DNA of 64,000 bases from Pseudomonas viridiflava (GCF_900583165.1 NZ_UTKY01000116.1:62001-126000), one strand, 5' to 3'. Positions 25,024-34,721 are shown, counted from the stretch's first letter. Numbers and translations: made by a program. The notes: generated by a model not told the origin, from the sequence alone.

Positions 25024-26153
25024 GGCTGTTCTCCGGCGGTGGCCAGGCTGTCGAGCAGCGCCTGGCCCATCAACTCGCGGCGCCAGCCACGCAGCGAGTC
25101 GGGTAATTTATAGGGCCCATCGGGGTAGCCACTCTTGACCAGGGCTTCGAGGGTTTTCTTGCGCAGCATCAGTTCCGGTGCCATGTCCAGACGTTCGGCT
25201 TCAGCCTGGCCCAGGGCACGCAGTTGCTTGATCAGCGTGGCAGCGTCCACCGGCAACGGCTCAGCAACGGCAGGCGGCCATTGGTCGATAGACACACTGC
25301 CAGCACGCTTGATCAGGTCCAGCAGGAACTGCCCGTCGTGGCGCACGGTGCGCGGGTGCATGTCTTCGATCTTGCCGAGCGCAGCGAGGTTGTCCGGCTG
25401 GGTCTTGGCCAAGGGCCACAGCGAGTGTTCACGGATGATGCGGTTGCGCGGCAGGTCACGGGCGCGGGCTTGCTGCTCGCGCCAGGCGCACAGTTCACGC
25501 AGCACGGCGAGTTGGGCACGGCTCAGCTTCCAAGCCAGCTTGGCGTCGCGGTACACCTCGTAAGGGTCGACTTCGCGGCGCAGATTAGCCACCAGTTCGG
25601 CACCGTCTTCCAGCACCCAGGCGTACTTGTCATCGGACAGCTGCGGGCGCAGGCGTGTGTAGACCTCTGCCAGGTGCAGCGCATCTTCGGCGGCGTAGCT
25701 GATCTGCGTCTCGGACAGGGGCCGCTGCAGCCAGTCCGAACGGGTCTCGCCCTTGGGCAGTTCGATATCCAGCACCGCTTGCACCAGGCGCGAATAGCCC
25801 ATGGAGAAACCGAGGTTCAGATAAGCGGCTGCCAACTGCGTGTCGAACAAGGGCACCGGCAGGCTGCCGGTCAAGCGCAGCAGCACTTCGAGGTCTTCGC
25901 TGCAGGCGTGCACCACTTTGATCACGGCTGGATTTTCCAGCAGCGCGGCCAACGGCTGCCAGTTGTCGATGGTCAGGGGATCGATCAGGTAAGCACGGAT
26001 GCCATCACCGATCTGGATCAGCCCGGCAATGGGATAGAAGGTGTCGACCCGCATGAATTCGGTGTCGAGGGCGACGAATGGCAACTGCTGCCATTTGGCG
26101 CAATGCTGGCCGAGGCTATCGTTGTCGCAGATCCAGTGAATATCGATGGCCAC
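25020..26153 (-). CDS. rnd: Ribonuclease D
   Basis: 377 aa from a GTG (VAIDIHWICD) with GGGAGAG just upstream; a longer open frame is non-coding. The DEDD exonuclease residues appear as VALDTEFMRV (Asp, Glu), VVHACSEDLEVL (Asp) and ISYAAEDALHLAEVY (Tyr, Asp), followed by two HRDC-type helical domains (LRELCAWREQQARARDLPRN and LLIKQ...LRALGQAEAE region). It trims tRNA 3' ends. Length agrees with E. coli RNase D. It is coupled to ycgL. Confidence 0.94.
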   Translation of the reverse strand: MAIDIHWICDNDSLGQHCAKWQQLPFVALDTEFMRVDTFYPIAGLIQIGDGIRAYLIDPLTIDNWQPLAALLENPAVIKVVHACSEDLEVLLRLTGSLPVPLFDTQLAAAYLNLGFSMGYSRLVQAVLDIELPKGETRSDWLQRPLSETQISYAAEDALHLAEVYTRLRPQLSDDKYAWVLEDGAELVANLRREVDPYEVYRDAKLAWKLSRAQLAVLRELCAWREQQARARDLPRNRIIREHSLWPLAKTQPDNLAALGKIEDMHPRTVRHDGQFLLDLIKRAGSVSIDQWPPAVAEPLPVDAATLIKQLRALGQAEAERLDMAPELMLRKKTLEALVKSGYPDGPYKLPDSLRGWRRELMGQALLDSLATAGEQP

Positions 26154-26275
26154 ACGGCTCTCCCTTGAAGAATGGCGCGCAGTATATATCGCGAAAGGGG
26201 CTAGCGAGCACCCGCAGTGCACAGGCAACCATGAAAACTCTGACAGGAGCTGAAGAATAGTCCGACGGGCGGAAG

Positions 26276-26875
26276 TTATCCTCTCTTACGTAGCACGTAG
26301 ACCCGCCACAGGCTTGAGCCCGGCATGAATTCCTGCTGGTGCAGCACCTTGAAGCCCGCCTGGCGGAACTCGTGCTCCACGACTGTACGAGTGCTGACGG
26401 AGACAATCACCGTGTCGCGGCTGACGCGATGGAATTCGCGCAGCAATGCCAGACGCCCGTCACTGCTGGGCACATGACGAAACAATTCCAGGCAAAAAAT
26501 GCAATCCACTGCGTTTGCCGGCAGGCCGATAGAAAACGCCGAACCCTTGAACGTCTTGACCCGCTTGAGCAATGCCGCCGGGTGGTGAGTGCAAGCATGG
26601 TCGAGCATGGCCTGGGAGTTGTCCGAGGCCAGGATTACGCGGTTAACGTGTTCGGCCAGCACTGGCCAGAAGCGCCCCGAACCACAGGCCAAATCCAGGA
26701 TCAGCCCCGGTTCGCCAGCGACTTTGAGGGCCTGGCGCACCAACCATTCGTCGCGCCAAGACGCCAGGCGCTGACGCAACCCCGGCGGGCGCGTGTCACC
26801 GCAGACACGTGCATGCTCGCGGTCACAGCGCTCGGCGTATTCGTTCTCGATGGAAGAAGGAGTGTGTGACGACAT
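26276..26875 (-). CDS. Class I SAM-dependent methyltransferase
   Basis: 199 aa from the ATG at 26875, with a GTG codon just before. Motif I is LILDLACGSGRFWPVLAEH, motif II region is VILASDNSQAMLDHA and motif IV is VDCIFCLELFRHVP, giving a complete small Rossmann methyltransferase. The C-terminal SLWRVYVLRKRG is typical of Pseudomonas proteins of this group. Substrate unknown. It lies between RNase D and a glutamine-synthetase-like gene on the same strand with gaps over 90 bp. Confidence 0.85.
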   Translation of the reverse strand: MSSHTPSSIENEYAERCDREHARVCGDTRPPGLRQRLASWRDEWLVRQALKVAGEPGLILDLACGSGRFWPVLAEHVNRVILASDNSQAMLDHACTHHPAALLKRVKTFKGSAFSIGLPANAVDCIFCLELFRHVPSSDGRLALLREFHRVSRDTVIVSVSTRTVVEHEFRQAGFKVLHQQEFMPGSSLWRVYVLRKRG

Positions 26876-26965
26876 CACGGGCTCATGTGAGTGAAACGGT
26901 AGTGAACGACCTTGATTGGCAGCTTAACGCCTGCAACGTGAAAAAAAGGTCGAAGCCACCGCCGT

Positions 26966-28348
26966 TTAAGCCTGATGCAAATACCAGCGCCAATCCTGCT
27001 CCCCCACCTCCCCCATGAATTGGCGATATTCGGCGCGTTTCACCGCGAGGTACACACGAAGGAATTCACTGCCGAATGCCTCCCGGGCCCAACTTGAGCC
27101 CTCCAGCGCACGCAAGGTGGTGAGCCAGTCGGTGGGCAGCAACTCCTTGGCCTGGGCATAGCCGTTGCCTTCCACTGGCGCGCCGGGGTCGCGCTGCTCG
27201 CGGATGCCGCGGTGGATACCCGCCAGGATCGCGGCGGCGGCCAGGTAGGGGTTGGCGTCGGCGCCGCAGATGCGGTGCTCGATATGCCGAGAGTTGGCCG
27301 GGCCGCCGGGCACGCGCAGGCTGACGGTGCGGTTGTCCACGCCCCAGGTGGCGGCCAACGGTGCGTAACTGTTGGTCTGGAAGCGCCGATAGGAGTTGGC
27401 GTTGGGGCAAAACATCAGCAACGAATCGAGCAAGGTACTGAGCATGCCGCCCACCGCCTGGCGCAACAGCGGCGTACCGTCAGCGGCTTCGCTGGCGAAC
27501 AGGTTATTGCCCTCGGCATCCGCCAGGCTCACGTGCATATGCATGCCAGTGCCGGCCAGGTCATCGAAAGGCTTGGCCATAAAACAGGCGGTCATCCCAT
27601 GTTTGTGGGCGACGCCCTTGACCAGGCGTTTGTAGCGCACCGCTTCATCCATGGCTTGCAGGGCGTCGGCGCGGTGCTCCAGGGTGATCTCAACCTGGCC
27701 CGGCGCGTACTCGGAAATCGCCGTGCGTGCCGGGATACTTTGCAGTTTGCAGGCGCTGTAGAGGTCAGCGAGGAAGGGCTCGATCTGTTCCAGCTCGCGC
27801 AGGCCGTAGACCTGGGTCGAACGAGGGCGGCCGCCGTCGGTATCGCGCGCGGGCTGAGGGCGGCCATGGCTGTCGGGCTTCTGGTCCAGCAGGTAGAACT
27901 CCAGCTCCGCCGCCATCACCGGGTAATAGCCATCGGCCTTGAGCCCGTCGATGACTTTGGCGAGCAAATGCCGAGGGTCGGCCACCGTGGCCGGCAAGCC
28001 TTCGGTGGGGTGCATGCTGACTTGCACCGCCGCCGTGGGGATCAAGCGCCAAGGCATGGGCTGCAAACTGCCGCTGATTGGGTAGGCGCGGCAGTCGATA
28101 TCGCCGACATCCCACACCAGCCCGGAATTTTCTACATCATCACCGTTGATGGTCAGGCCCAGGATGGTGCTGGGCAATGGCCTGCCGCTTTCGTACACCG
28201 CCAGTAACTCGTCACGGTGCAGCAACTTGCCACGGGGTACGCCGTTGTTGTCGAGAATAAACAGCTCGAACATCTCGATATGCGGATGCTGCTCAAGGAA
28301 GGATTGGGCTTCGTGCAGGCTCGCGAAAACACTCATGGGAATACTCAT
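26966..28348 (-). CDS. Glutamine-synthetase-family ligase (PuuA/GlnA type)
   Basis: 460 aa. Glutamine synthetase fold motifs: MAAELEFYLLDQKP (metal-binding Glu), EYAPGQVEITLEH, FMAKPFDDLAGTGMHMHVSL (the HMHxS ATP/metal loop), NSYRRFQTNSYAPLAATWG and EHRICGADANPYLAAAAIL. It is not the ammonia-assimilating type: it most resembles gamma-glutamylpolyamine synthetases, which ligate glutamate to putrescine or a related amine. The amine substrate is inference. The start at MSIPMSVFASL is preferred; an upstream in-frame ATG at 28384 is possible. Confidence 0.85.
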   Translation of the reverse strand: MSIPMSVFASLHEAQSFLEQHPHIEMFELFILDNNGVPRGKLLHRDELLAVYESGRPLPSTILGLTINGDDVENSGLVWDVGDIDCRAYPISGSLQPMPWRLIPTAAVQVSMHPTEGLPATVADPRHLLAKVIDGLKADGYYPVMAAELEFYLLDQKPDSHGRPQPARDTDGGRPRSTQVYGLRELEQIEPFLADLYSACKLQSIPARTAISEYAPGQVEITLEHRADALQAMDEAVRYKRLVKGVAHKHGMTACFMAKPFDDLAGTGMHMHVSLADAEGNNLFASEAADGTPLLRQAVGGMLSTLLDSLLMFCPNANSYRRFQTNSYAPLAATWGVDNRTVSLRVPGGPANSRHIEHRICGADANPYLAAAAILAGIHRGIREQRDPGAPVEGNGYAQAKELLPTDWLTTLRALEGSSWAREAFGSEFLRVYLAVKRAEYRQFMGEVGEQDWRWYLHQA

Positions 28349-28396
28349 ACGTTTGTGTCGGGCAGGCGCGCTGATGCGCGTCATCCATTAGGCAGA

Positions 28397-28579
28397 TCAA
28401 CGTAGGAGCAAGGCATCTGGCGGGCGGGCGTGCCGGCAGTGGAAAAGCGCCCAGAAAGCCAGCTCGGGGAGCGTATCGGGAGAGACGTCCATGCAGGAGT
28501 CACAGTCAAAGAGGTTCACCAGCGTCACACGCCTGCATAGGGTGTTCAATTCAGGCTTGGCGGAGTTTGGTTGCAACAT
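28397..28579 (-). CDS. Possible small protein, doubtful
   Basis: 60-aa frame (MLQPNSAKPELNTLCRR...), the only open frame of note in the gap between the glutamine-synthetase-like gene and the cache gene at 28652. A GGGAG lies about 12 bases before the ATG, further than usual. No domain or repeat is recognised; it has three Cys. It may be chance or a leader region of the downstream minus-strand gene. Confidence 0.22.
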   Translation of the reverse strand: MLQPNSAKPELNTLCRRVTLVNLFDCDSCMDVSPDTLPELAFWALFHCRHARPPDALLLR

Positions 28580-28651
28580 GGCTAAACTTTCTCCCAGCTG
28601 AGCGACAGCCGTCTACGCTCTTGTCACACCAATAAAAACGAGGGACGGGCC

Positions 28652-29491
28652 ATGAAGGGAATGCTCCGAATCAGCTGGCTGCTGCTGTTGTGTTTCAGCC
28701 AGGTGCACGCGGCCGATACACAGGAAGAAGACGCCACGGCGGCCAAGGCGCTGCTGGAAAAAGCCCTGGCGTATTACCAGAGCAACGGCGACAAGGCGTT
28801 CGCCGCGTTCAGCCGCCAGGGGGAGTTTGTCGACCATGACCGCTATGTGTTTGTTGTCGATACGCAGGGCGTTTTGCTGGCCAGCGGCGGGCCTTCTTCG
28901 GCGTTGATCGGGCGCGATGTCAGCGAAGTGCTGGGGCCAGACTTGCGCCAGTCCTTCAAGGACGCGCTCAAGGTGCCGGAAGGCCAGGGCATCCAGCAAG
29001 CCGACTACCGTTGGCAAAACTGGAATGACGGCAAGGTCGAGCGCAAGCATGTGTTTTACCAGCGGGTCGGCGAGCGCATCCTGGCGGTGGGTTACTACCT
29101 GCCCCGGGCCACCCCGGAACAGGCACGGGCGCTGCGCAACAAAGCGGCGAAAGCGCTGGTCGCGGATGAAGTGGGCACCCTCAAGGCCATCAACTCATTG
29201 CAGGGCGGTTTCCTGCAGGATGACTTGTATGTATTTGTGGTGGACCTCGACACCCAACGCTACGTGGCCCATGGCACCAACCTGCGGCTGATCAACACCG
29301 ACTTCGCCAAGATCAAGGACCCGGACGGCAAGCCGGTGGGTGAGCCGATCCTCAAGTTGATGGCCGAGCAGGACCAGGGGGAATACAAGTACCGGTGGAA
29401 AAACCCGGTAACGGACAAGGTTGAGAACAAGCATGCGTATGTGCGCAAGGTTGGGCATTTTATGGTTGCTGTCGGCTACTACAGCCCTTGA
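28652..29491 (+). CDS. Secreted double Cache domain protein
   Basis: 279 aa. A signal peptide (ISWLLLLCFSQVHAA) is followed by two similar modules, residues about 30-150 and 165-279. Each reads as a Cache_2-type repeat: KALLEKALAYYQSNGDKAFA with VDHDRYVFVVDTQGVLLA and VERKHVFYQRVGERILAVGYY in the first; LYVFVVDLDTQRYVAHG and YKYRWKNPVTDKVENKHAY in the second. It has no membrane anchor or cytoplasmic output domain, so it would be a periplasmic small-ligand binder. A neighbouring sensor partner was not found. Confidence 0.83.
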   Translation: MKGMLRISWLLLLCFSQVHAADTQEEDATAAKALLEKALAYYQSNGDKAFAAFSRQGEFVDHDRYVFVVDTQGVLLASGGPSSALIGRDVSEVLGPDLRQSFKDALKVPEGQGIQQADYRWQNWNDGKVERKHVFYQRVGERILAVGYYLPRATPEQARALRNKAAKALVADEVGTLKAINSLQGGFLQDDLYVFVVDLDTQRYVAHGTNLRLINTDFAKIKDPDGKPVGEPILKLMAEQDQGEYKYRWKNPVTDKVENKHAYVRKVGHFMVAVGYYSP

Positions 29492-29510
29492 AGCTAAACA
29501 AAGATTCAAA

Positions 29511-29538
29511 TGTGGGAGGAGGCTTGCCCCCTCCCACA
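29511..29538. repeat. Truncated REP hairpin
   Basis: tgtgggaggaggcttg at 29511-29526 runs directly into its own inverse (cccctcccaca), giving one short hairpin with the REP arms collapsed together. It lies between the cache gene and the convergent MFS gene and may act as a terminator. Confidence 0.75.
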
Positions 29539-29559
29539 TTTGCATCTGCTTTGTGCCTG

Positions 29560-31077
29560 TTACCTGGCCTTATCTTCACGCCCGCGCAATACCCGGTCAG
29601 GCATCGCAACCGCCGCCGCCAACCCCAGCAGCGACACCGCCGCACTCACCATCAACAAGTGCCGAAACGTCACCGCCAACTCCCCGCGCAAGGCATCCTG
29701 CGCCGGGCCGGGGGCGGCGTTGAGGCCGTCGAGCAATACGTTGCCCGAACTCCCCTCGCTCACCAGCGCACCGCTGGCCATCTGGGCGAAACTGGAATCT
29801 TGCAACAGCGCCAACAGCAACGCCGACATGCACGCCACCCCCACCGCCCCGCCCAATGAGCGGAACAGGTTGGTCGTGCTGGTGGCCACGCCGATGTCCC
29901 GTTGCTCCACCGAGTTTTGCGAGCCCACCAGCGAGGTGGGGAATTGCAAACCGGCGGCGATCCCGCAGAGCAGCATGAACACGCCGGTCATCAGCACCGC
30001 CTGCGGGGCGCTGAAGGCCATGCCCAGGATCGCCAGTGGGCTCAACAACGCGCCGCACAGGATCATGGGTTTATAACGCCCCGTGACCGACGTCATGCGC
30101 CCGGCCGAATACGCGCCGATGGGCAAGCCCATGGCCAAGGGCAGCAGGTGCAGGGCGGCACTGTCGGCACCGCCGCCGGTCACCGTCTGATAGCGCAGCG
30201 GCATTAGCACTGTCAGGGAAATCGCTTGGAAGCTGGTGAAAAATACCGTGCACCAGCACAGCACCGCACTGCGATTGGCAAACAGGTGCATCGGCAACAA
30301 AGGCTCCCGCGCGCGGCGCTCGTGCCAGACAAACAGCGTCAATGCCACCAGCCCACACGCGAGCAGGCCCAGCACTTCACGGTCACGCCAATGATGGCCT
30401 TGACCGATTTCGGTAATGCCCAACAGCATCGCGGTCAGGCCGATGATCATCAGCACAGTACCGAGGTAATCGATGACCGGCTTGCGTTGCGGCACCGGCA
30501 GGCCCACCAGGGTGCGATGGGCCACGTACCAGGCGCCGGCGCCCAACGGCAGGTTGATCAGGAACACCCAGCGCCACGACAGGTACTCGGTCATAAAGCC
30601 ACCCAACACCGGCCCGGCCACGCTGGCTAACGCGTACATGCCGCTAAAATAGCCCTGGTAACGTCCACGTTCACGGGGCGGGATGATGTCGCCGATGATC
30701 GCTTGGCTGACCGAGATCATCCCACCCGCCCCGATGCCCTGCAGCACCCGCGCCAGTACCAGTTGCTCCATGTTTTGCGCCATGCCACAGAACAGCGAAG
30801 CCACGGTGAACAGGCCCATGCCGATCAGCATCATCGGCCGACGCCCATACAAATCGCCGAGCTTGCCGTAGATCGGCACCGCCACGGTCATCGCCACCAT
30901 GTAGCCGGAAATCACCCAGGCCAACAGGTTAACGTCATGGAACTGCGCAGAAATGGCCGGCATGGACACGGCGACGATGGTCTGGTCCAGGGCGCCGAGG
31001 AAGATCGCCAGCATCAGCGCAGCAAGAATGCTGCGCACAGCGGGGACCGGTGGAGCGGGATGTTCGAGCTGAGTCAC
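29560..31077 (-). CDS. DHA2-type (14-TMS) MFS drug transporter
   Basis: 505 aa from a GTG (VTQLEHP) with AAGG upstream; the ORF extends further to a GTG at 31131. EmrB-type motifs: FLGALDQTIVAVSMPAI (motif D1-like), GKLGDLYGRRPMML (motif A), RVLQGIGAGGMISVSQAI (motif B) and SVAGPVLGGFM (motif C). It exports toxic organic compounds with proton exchange; the substrate is unknown. It is the downstream neighbour of pobA in the same orientation but 66 bp away. Confidence 0.88.
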   Translation of the reverse strand: MTQLEHPAPPVPAVRSILAALMLAIFLGALDQTIVAVSMPAISAQFHDVNLLAWVISGYMVAMTVAVPIYGKLGDLYGRRPMMLIGMGLFTVASLFCGMAQNMEQLVLARVLQGIGAGGMISVSQAIIGDIIPPRERGRYQGYFSGMYALASVAGPVLGGFMTEYLSWRWVFLINLPLGAGAWYVAHRTLVGLPVPQRKPVIDYLGTVLMIIGLTAMLLGITEIGQGHHWRDREVLGLLACGLVALTLFVWHERRAREPLLPMHLFANRSAVLCWCTVFFTSFQAISLTVLMPLRYQTVTGGGADSAALHLLPLAMGLPIGAYSAGRMTSVTGRYKPMILCGALLSPLAILGMAFSAPQAVLMTGVFMLLCGIAAGLQFPTSLVGSQNSVEQRDIGVATSTTNLFRSLGGAVGVACMSALLLALLQDSSFAQMASGALVSEGSSGNVLLDGLNAAPGPAQDALRGELAVTFRHLLMVSAAVSLLGLAAAVAMPDRVLRGREDKAR

Positions 31078-31143
31078 AATTAAACCTTCGAGCGAAGCCC
31101 GCAGGTACAGGCGGCCCGCGGGAATGCTCACTACGATAGCAGG

Positions 31144-32337
31144 CTACTCAATAGCTTCGTAAGGAAGTCCTACGTAATTCTCTGCAATGGTCTTACGGCC
31201 CGCTTCGGAGTGAATGAAGTAATCCAGCTCGCTCTCGGCAATGCGCTGACTGAAACCGTCCGCCTCCGGGAACTGGTGCAACATCGACGTCATCCACCAG
31301 GAAAACCGCTCGGCCTTCCACACACGCCGCAGGCAAATCGCCGAGTAGCGTTGCAGCAAATCCACCCGGCCCTCGCCGTACACCTTGAGCAGAATGCGGT
31401 ACAAGGTGCTGACATCGCTGGCCGCCAGGTTCAAGCCCTTTGCACCAGTGGGCGGCACGATATGCGCCGCATCCCCGAGCAGGAACAGGCGCCCGTACTG
31501 CATGGGCTCCACCACGAAGCTGCGCAGCGGCGCGATGCTTTTTTCGATGGAAGGCCCGGTGACCAACTGCGCGGCCAACTCACTGGGCAGGCGGGTTTTC
31601 AACTCGCCCCAGAAACGCTCGTCCGACCATTCATCCAGCGGTTCCTCCACCGGCACTTGCAGGTAATAACGGCTGCGGGTGGGCGAGCGCATGCTGCACA
31701 GCGCAAAGCCCCGTGCATGCTTGGCATACACCAGCTCGGCGTGCACCGGCGGCGTATCGGCGAGGATGCCCAGCCAGCCGAACGGGTAAACCCTTTCAAA
31801 GACTTTCAGCGACTCAGCCGGGATCGATTGGCGGGCGACGCCGTGGAAGCCATCGCACCCGGCGATGTAATCACACTCCAGGCGAAAGGCTTCGCCCTGA
31901 TGCTCGAAGCTGAGCCAGGGCCGATCACTGTTCAGGTCATGGGGCTGCACATCACTCGCTTGGTAAAGCGTGGTGGCGCCAGCGGCGGCGCGGGCCGCCA
32001 TCAGGTCGCGGGTGACTTCGGTCTGGCCGTAGATCATCACGGACTGGCCACCGGTCAACGCCTTGAGGTCGATATGGGTGAGCTGACCATTGAGCGCCAG
32101 CTCGAACCCGTCATGCACCAGGCCCTCGGCGTCCATGCGCTGGCTGACGCCCGCCTGGCGCAGCAGGTCGACCATGCCTTGCTCCAGCACCCCGGCACGG
32201 ATGCGCCCCTGCACATAATCGGCAGTCTGGCGCTCGAGGATGACGGTCTGGATCCCAGCGTTGTGCAGCAACTGGCCAAGCAACAGTCCGGAAGGACCGG
32301 CACCGATGATGGCGACTTGGGTTTTGAGGGTTTTCAT
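31144..32337 (-). CDS. pobA: 4-hydroxybenzoate 3-monooxygenase
   Basis: 397 aa, near the 394 of P. aeruginosa PobA. FAD-binding GxGxxG is seen in VAIIGAGPSGLLLGQLL, the DG motif in YIAGCDGFHGVARQSIP and the GD motif in FLLGDAAHIVPPTGAKG. It hydroxylates 4-hydroxybenzoate to protocatechuate with NADPH and O2. The start MKTLKTQVAI is chosen because it precedes the FAD motif; upstream in-frame codons are non-coding. It is divergent from the AraC-type regulator, the standard pobA-pobR arrangement. Confidence 0.95.
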   Translation of the reverse strand: MKTLKTQVAIIGAGPSGLLLGQLLHNAGIQTVILERQTADYVQGRIRAGVLEQGMVDLLRQAGVSQRMDAEGLVHDGFELALNGQLTHIDLKALTGGQSVMIYGQTEVTRDLMAARAAAGATTLYQASDVQPHDLNSDRPWLSFEHQGEAFRLECDYIAGCDGFHGVARQSIPAESLKVFERVYPFGWLGILADTPPVHAELVYAKHARGFALCSMRSPTRSRYYLQVPVEEPLDEWSDERFWGELKTRLPSELAAQLVTGPSIEKSIAPLRSFVVEPMQYGRLFLLGDAAHIVPPTGAKGLNLAASDVSTLYRILLKVYGEGRVDLLQRYSAICLRRVWKAERFSWWMTSMLHQFPEADGFSQRIAESELDYFIHSEAGRKTIAENYVGLPYEAIE

Positions 32338-32517
32338 TATTTTTATCGCCTGCAAGTTCCACCCGAACGGATAGGGTGAAAGCGTTGTCATTGGTCTTGT
32401 TGCTGACATTTTTCACTTGAGTGGCCGGCATAAGAAGGTGAAAACTGAGCCAAAGCCTGCGCTTTTTGCCAATTGGGGCGATTACCGCACCACTCTCCTG
32501 AGTATCGGATTGAAACC

Positions 32518-33396
32518 ATGACCCACACCGCGATTCCGGTCTTCAAGCTTTACGGGGAAGACCAGCAATGGCCTACCCCCGATTTGTTGCACTGCGAAAC
32601 CATTTCCCGGCGCAGTCGGGAATACCAGTGGGAAATCCAACCCCACCGGCACGCGGATCTGTGCCAATTGCTTTACGTGCACAAAGGCCAGGCACAGCTT
32701 GAAATCGAGGGTCAACGCACCACGCTCAATGAAGCGACATTGCAGGTATTGCCGCCGCTGTGCGTGCACGGTTTCCGCTTTTCCGAAGACGTTGAAGGCT
32801 ATGTGGTGACGTTATCGGCGCCCTTGGTGAGCCACTTACAGGCGCAGTTGGGCGCAACACTGGACGGTTTGCAGGCGCTGGGCAGTTACCCGGCAGGCAA
32901 GGACAGCGATTACCTCAACAGCCAATTCGCCCGCCTGCAGGACGAATACGCCGACGAGCAACCCGCACGGGACATGATGATGCACGCGTTGGTCAGCGTG
33001 CTGCTGGTGTGGATCAGCCGCCAGGCGATCCAGCGCCGCCATGCGCGTGCACCCCGTGGGCGTGAATATTTCCGCCGGTTTACCCAGTTGGTTGAGCAGC
33101 ATTACCGAGAACATCCCAAGATCGAGGATCTGGCGCACAAGCTGGGTATCTCAGTCTCACACTTGAACGGCACGTGTCGGGAGTTGGGCGGGCAGCCCGC
33201 GCTGCAGATCATGCACGACCGCCAGTTGCTGGAAGCCAAGCGCTTGCTGACCTACACCAGCATGACCATCAATGAAATGTCGGAGGTATTGGGGTTTTCA
33301 GACCCGACCAACTTCTCCCGGCTGTTTCGCCGGCGGGTGGGGTTTTCGCCCAAGGCGTTTCGCGAGCAGCTGAAAGCGGATGCACCACAGGGTTAA
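32518..33396 (+). CDS. pobR: AraC-family regulator of pobA
   Basis: 292 aa. The N-terminal cupin (QPHRHADLCQLLYVHKG) binds the effector and the C-terminal two-helix-turn-helix part is seen as KIEDLAHKLGISVSHLNGTCR and INEMSEVLGFSDPTNFSRLFRR (split at FSR). Divergence from pobA by 180 bp implies that it activates pobA in response to 4-hydroxybenzoate. In other Pseudomonas this gene is named pobR or pobC; the role is inferred from location. Confidence 0.88.
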   Translation: MTHTAIPVFKLYGEDQQWPTPDLLHCETISRRSREYQWEIQPHRHADLCQLLYVHKGQAQLEIEGQRTTLNEATLQVLPPLCVHGFRFSEDVEGYVVTLSAPLVSHLQAQLGATLDGLQALGSYPAGKDSDYLNSQFARLQDEYADEQPARDMMMHALVSVLLVWISRQAIQRRHARAPRGREYFRRFTQLVEQHYREHPKIEDLAHKLGISVSHLNGTCRELGGQPALQIMHDRQLLEAKRLLTYTSMTINEMSEVLGFSDPTNFSRLFRRRVGFSPKAFREQLKADAPQG

Positions 33397-33429
33397 CTGT
33401 GGGTTTGATTGGCTTTCTGCGCTGCGGTC

Positions 33430-33609
33430 TTAGCGCAAAGCGCTGAAACTGCCGGTGCGGGGAACGCATTGGTCCTGATGGCAGCTGATCGCAAACGCCG
33501 ACGGCTGCATTCGAGTCTGTTCAACCTTATAGGCCGCCGTGCCGTACAGCACGGTCGCCAAGGCGCACAGGAAGAAAATCATCAGGTACTTTCTGATTTT
33601 TAGAGTCAT
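33430..33609 (-). CDS. Small single-pass membrane protein, 59 aa
   Basis: 59 aa, with a good ribosome site (AGAGG eight bases before the ATG at 33609). Residues 1-27 are basic then hydrophobic (MTLKIRKYLMIFFLCALATV), a membrane anchor; the rest, about 30 residues, is periplasmic with two Cys (AISCHQDQCVPRTGSFSALR), perhaps a disulfide or metal site. No family recognised. It lies just after pobR on the opposite strand and upstream of a LysR gene. Confidence 0.62.
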   Translation of the reverse strand: MTLKIRKYLMIFFLCALATVLYGTAAYKVEQTRMQPSAFAISCHQDQCVPRTGSFSALR

Positions 33610-33709
33610 GGCACAGACCTCTGCACGGATCTAAACAGTGCTGTTTAAAGCATAGGTCAGCCCGGGCGAGTTGCCATTATTAGACGTCATTCAACCGGTT
33701 TATGTCGGC

Positions 33710-34615
33710 TTAAAGTCCGATGTCCCAGATGGGCTCCTGGGGAAACCGCAGCACCAAAAAATCCAGCAAGCTGCGCAAGGCCGATGGCATGTGCTTGCGC
33801 GACGCGTAAACCGCGTAGATGTTCAGCTGCCGGGGCTCAGCCTCGGGCAGCAGGCGCACCAGTTCGCCACGGCGAATGTAGTCGCCAGCCTGGTAGCTGG
33901 GCAGCATCGACACCCCTACCCCGGCCAGGGTCACGCGCAATAACGTACTGGCTTCGTTGGAGGTGATATTGCCGTTGACCGGCACCGCCACATGCTCGCC
34001 ATCCTCTTCGAAATGCCACAGGCCTTTGCCGAAATAGGAGTGGGTCAGACAATTGTGCCGGGCCAGGTCTTCAACCTTCAGCGGGCGGGGGTGTTCCAGC
34101 AAATAAGCCGGGGACGCGCACACCACCGAGCGGCACACAGTGAGCCGTCGGGCGATCAGGCTGGGGTCTACGTCGTTGCTCATACGGATGGCCAAGTCGA
34201 TGCGCTCATCCACCAGGTTCACCGTGCGATCAAGCATTTGCAGATCGACCGTCACCAAGGGGAAGCGCTTGACGTAATCGGCAATGGCCTCCGCCAGTTG
34301 GGACTGACCAAATGATGTACTCACGCTCAGGCGCAACAGGCCCCGGGGCGTGTCGTCCGGCTCGCTGACGGCGGCCTGCATGTCGCCGCACAACTCCAGC
34401 ATCTGCCGGCACCTTGGCAGCGTTTCGCTACCGGCGGCGGAGAGGCTGAGCTTGCGCGTGGTGCGATGCAGCAAGCGTGCGCCAACCCAATCCTCCAGCT
34501 CAGCCAAATAGCGCGATACCACCGGTCGCGACAGGTCCAGGTGATCGGCGGCCGCCGACTGGCTGCCCAGGTCCACCACGGTGACAAACACGCGCATTGC
34601 TTGAAGACGGTCCAT
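33710..34615 (-). CDS. LysR-family transcriptional regulator
   Basis: 301 aa. Helix-turn-helix at the N-terminus (AMRVFVTVVDLGSQSAAADHL, LSRPVVSRYLAELE) and substrate-binding domain from about residue 90. The CRG-like variant motif LEDWVGARLLHRTTRKLSLSAAG is standard. It is divergent from the metallo-hydrolase gene at 34722, with about 105 bp between, and probably controls that gene and the following oxidoreductase. Confidence 0.9.
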   Translation of the reverse strand: MDRLQAMRVFVTVVDLGSQSAAADHLDLSRPVVSRYLAELEDWVGARLLHRTTRKLSLSAAGSETLPRCRQMLELCGDMQAAVSEPDDTPRGLLRLSVSTSFGQSQLAEAIADYVKRFPLVTVDLQMLDRTVNLVDERIDLAIRMSNDVDPSLIARRLTVCRSVVCASPAYLLEHPRPLKVEDLARHNCLTHSYFGKGLWHFEEDGEHVAVPVNGNITSNEASTLLRVTLAGVGVSMLPSYQAGDYIRRGELVRLLPEAEPRQLNIYAVYASRKHMPSALRSLLDFLVLRFPQEPIWDIGL

Positions 34616-34721
34616 GATCTGCCCGATTTTAGAAACAAACTATGTTCCAGCATCGCATTTTTAGTTGGGTTTGGTGCAACTAAGCTCTGTGCATCTTTTA
34701 TGCGATAGCAGGAGCTGCCCC

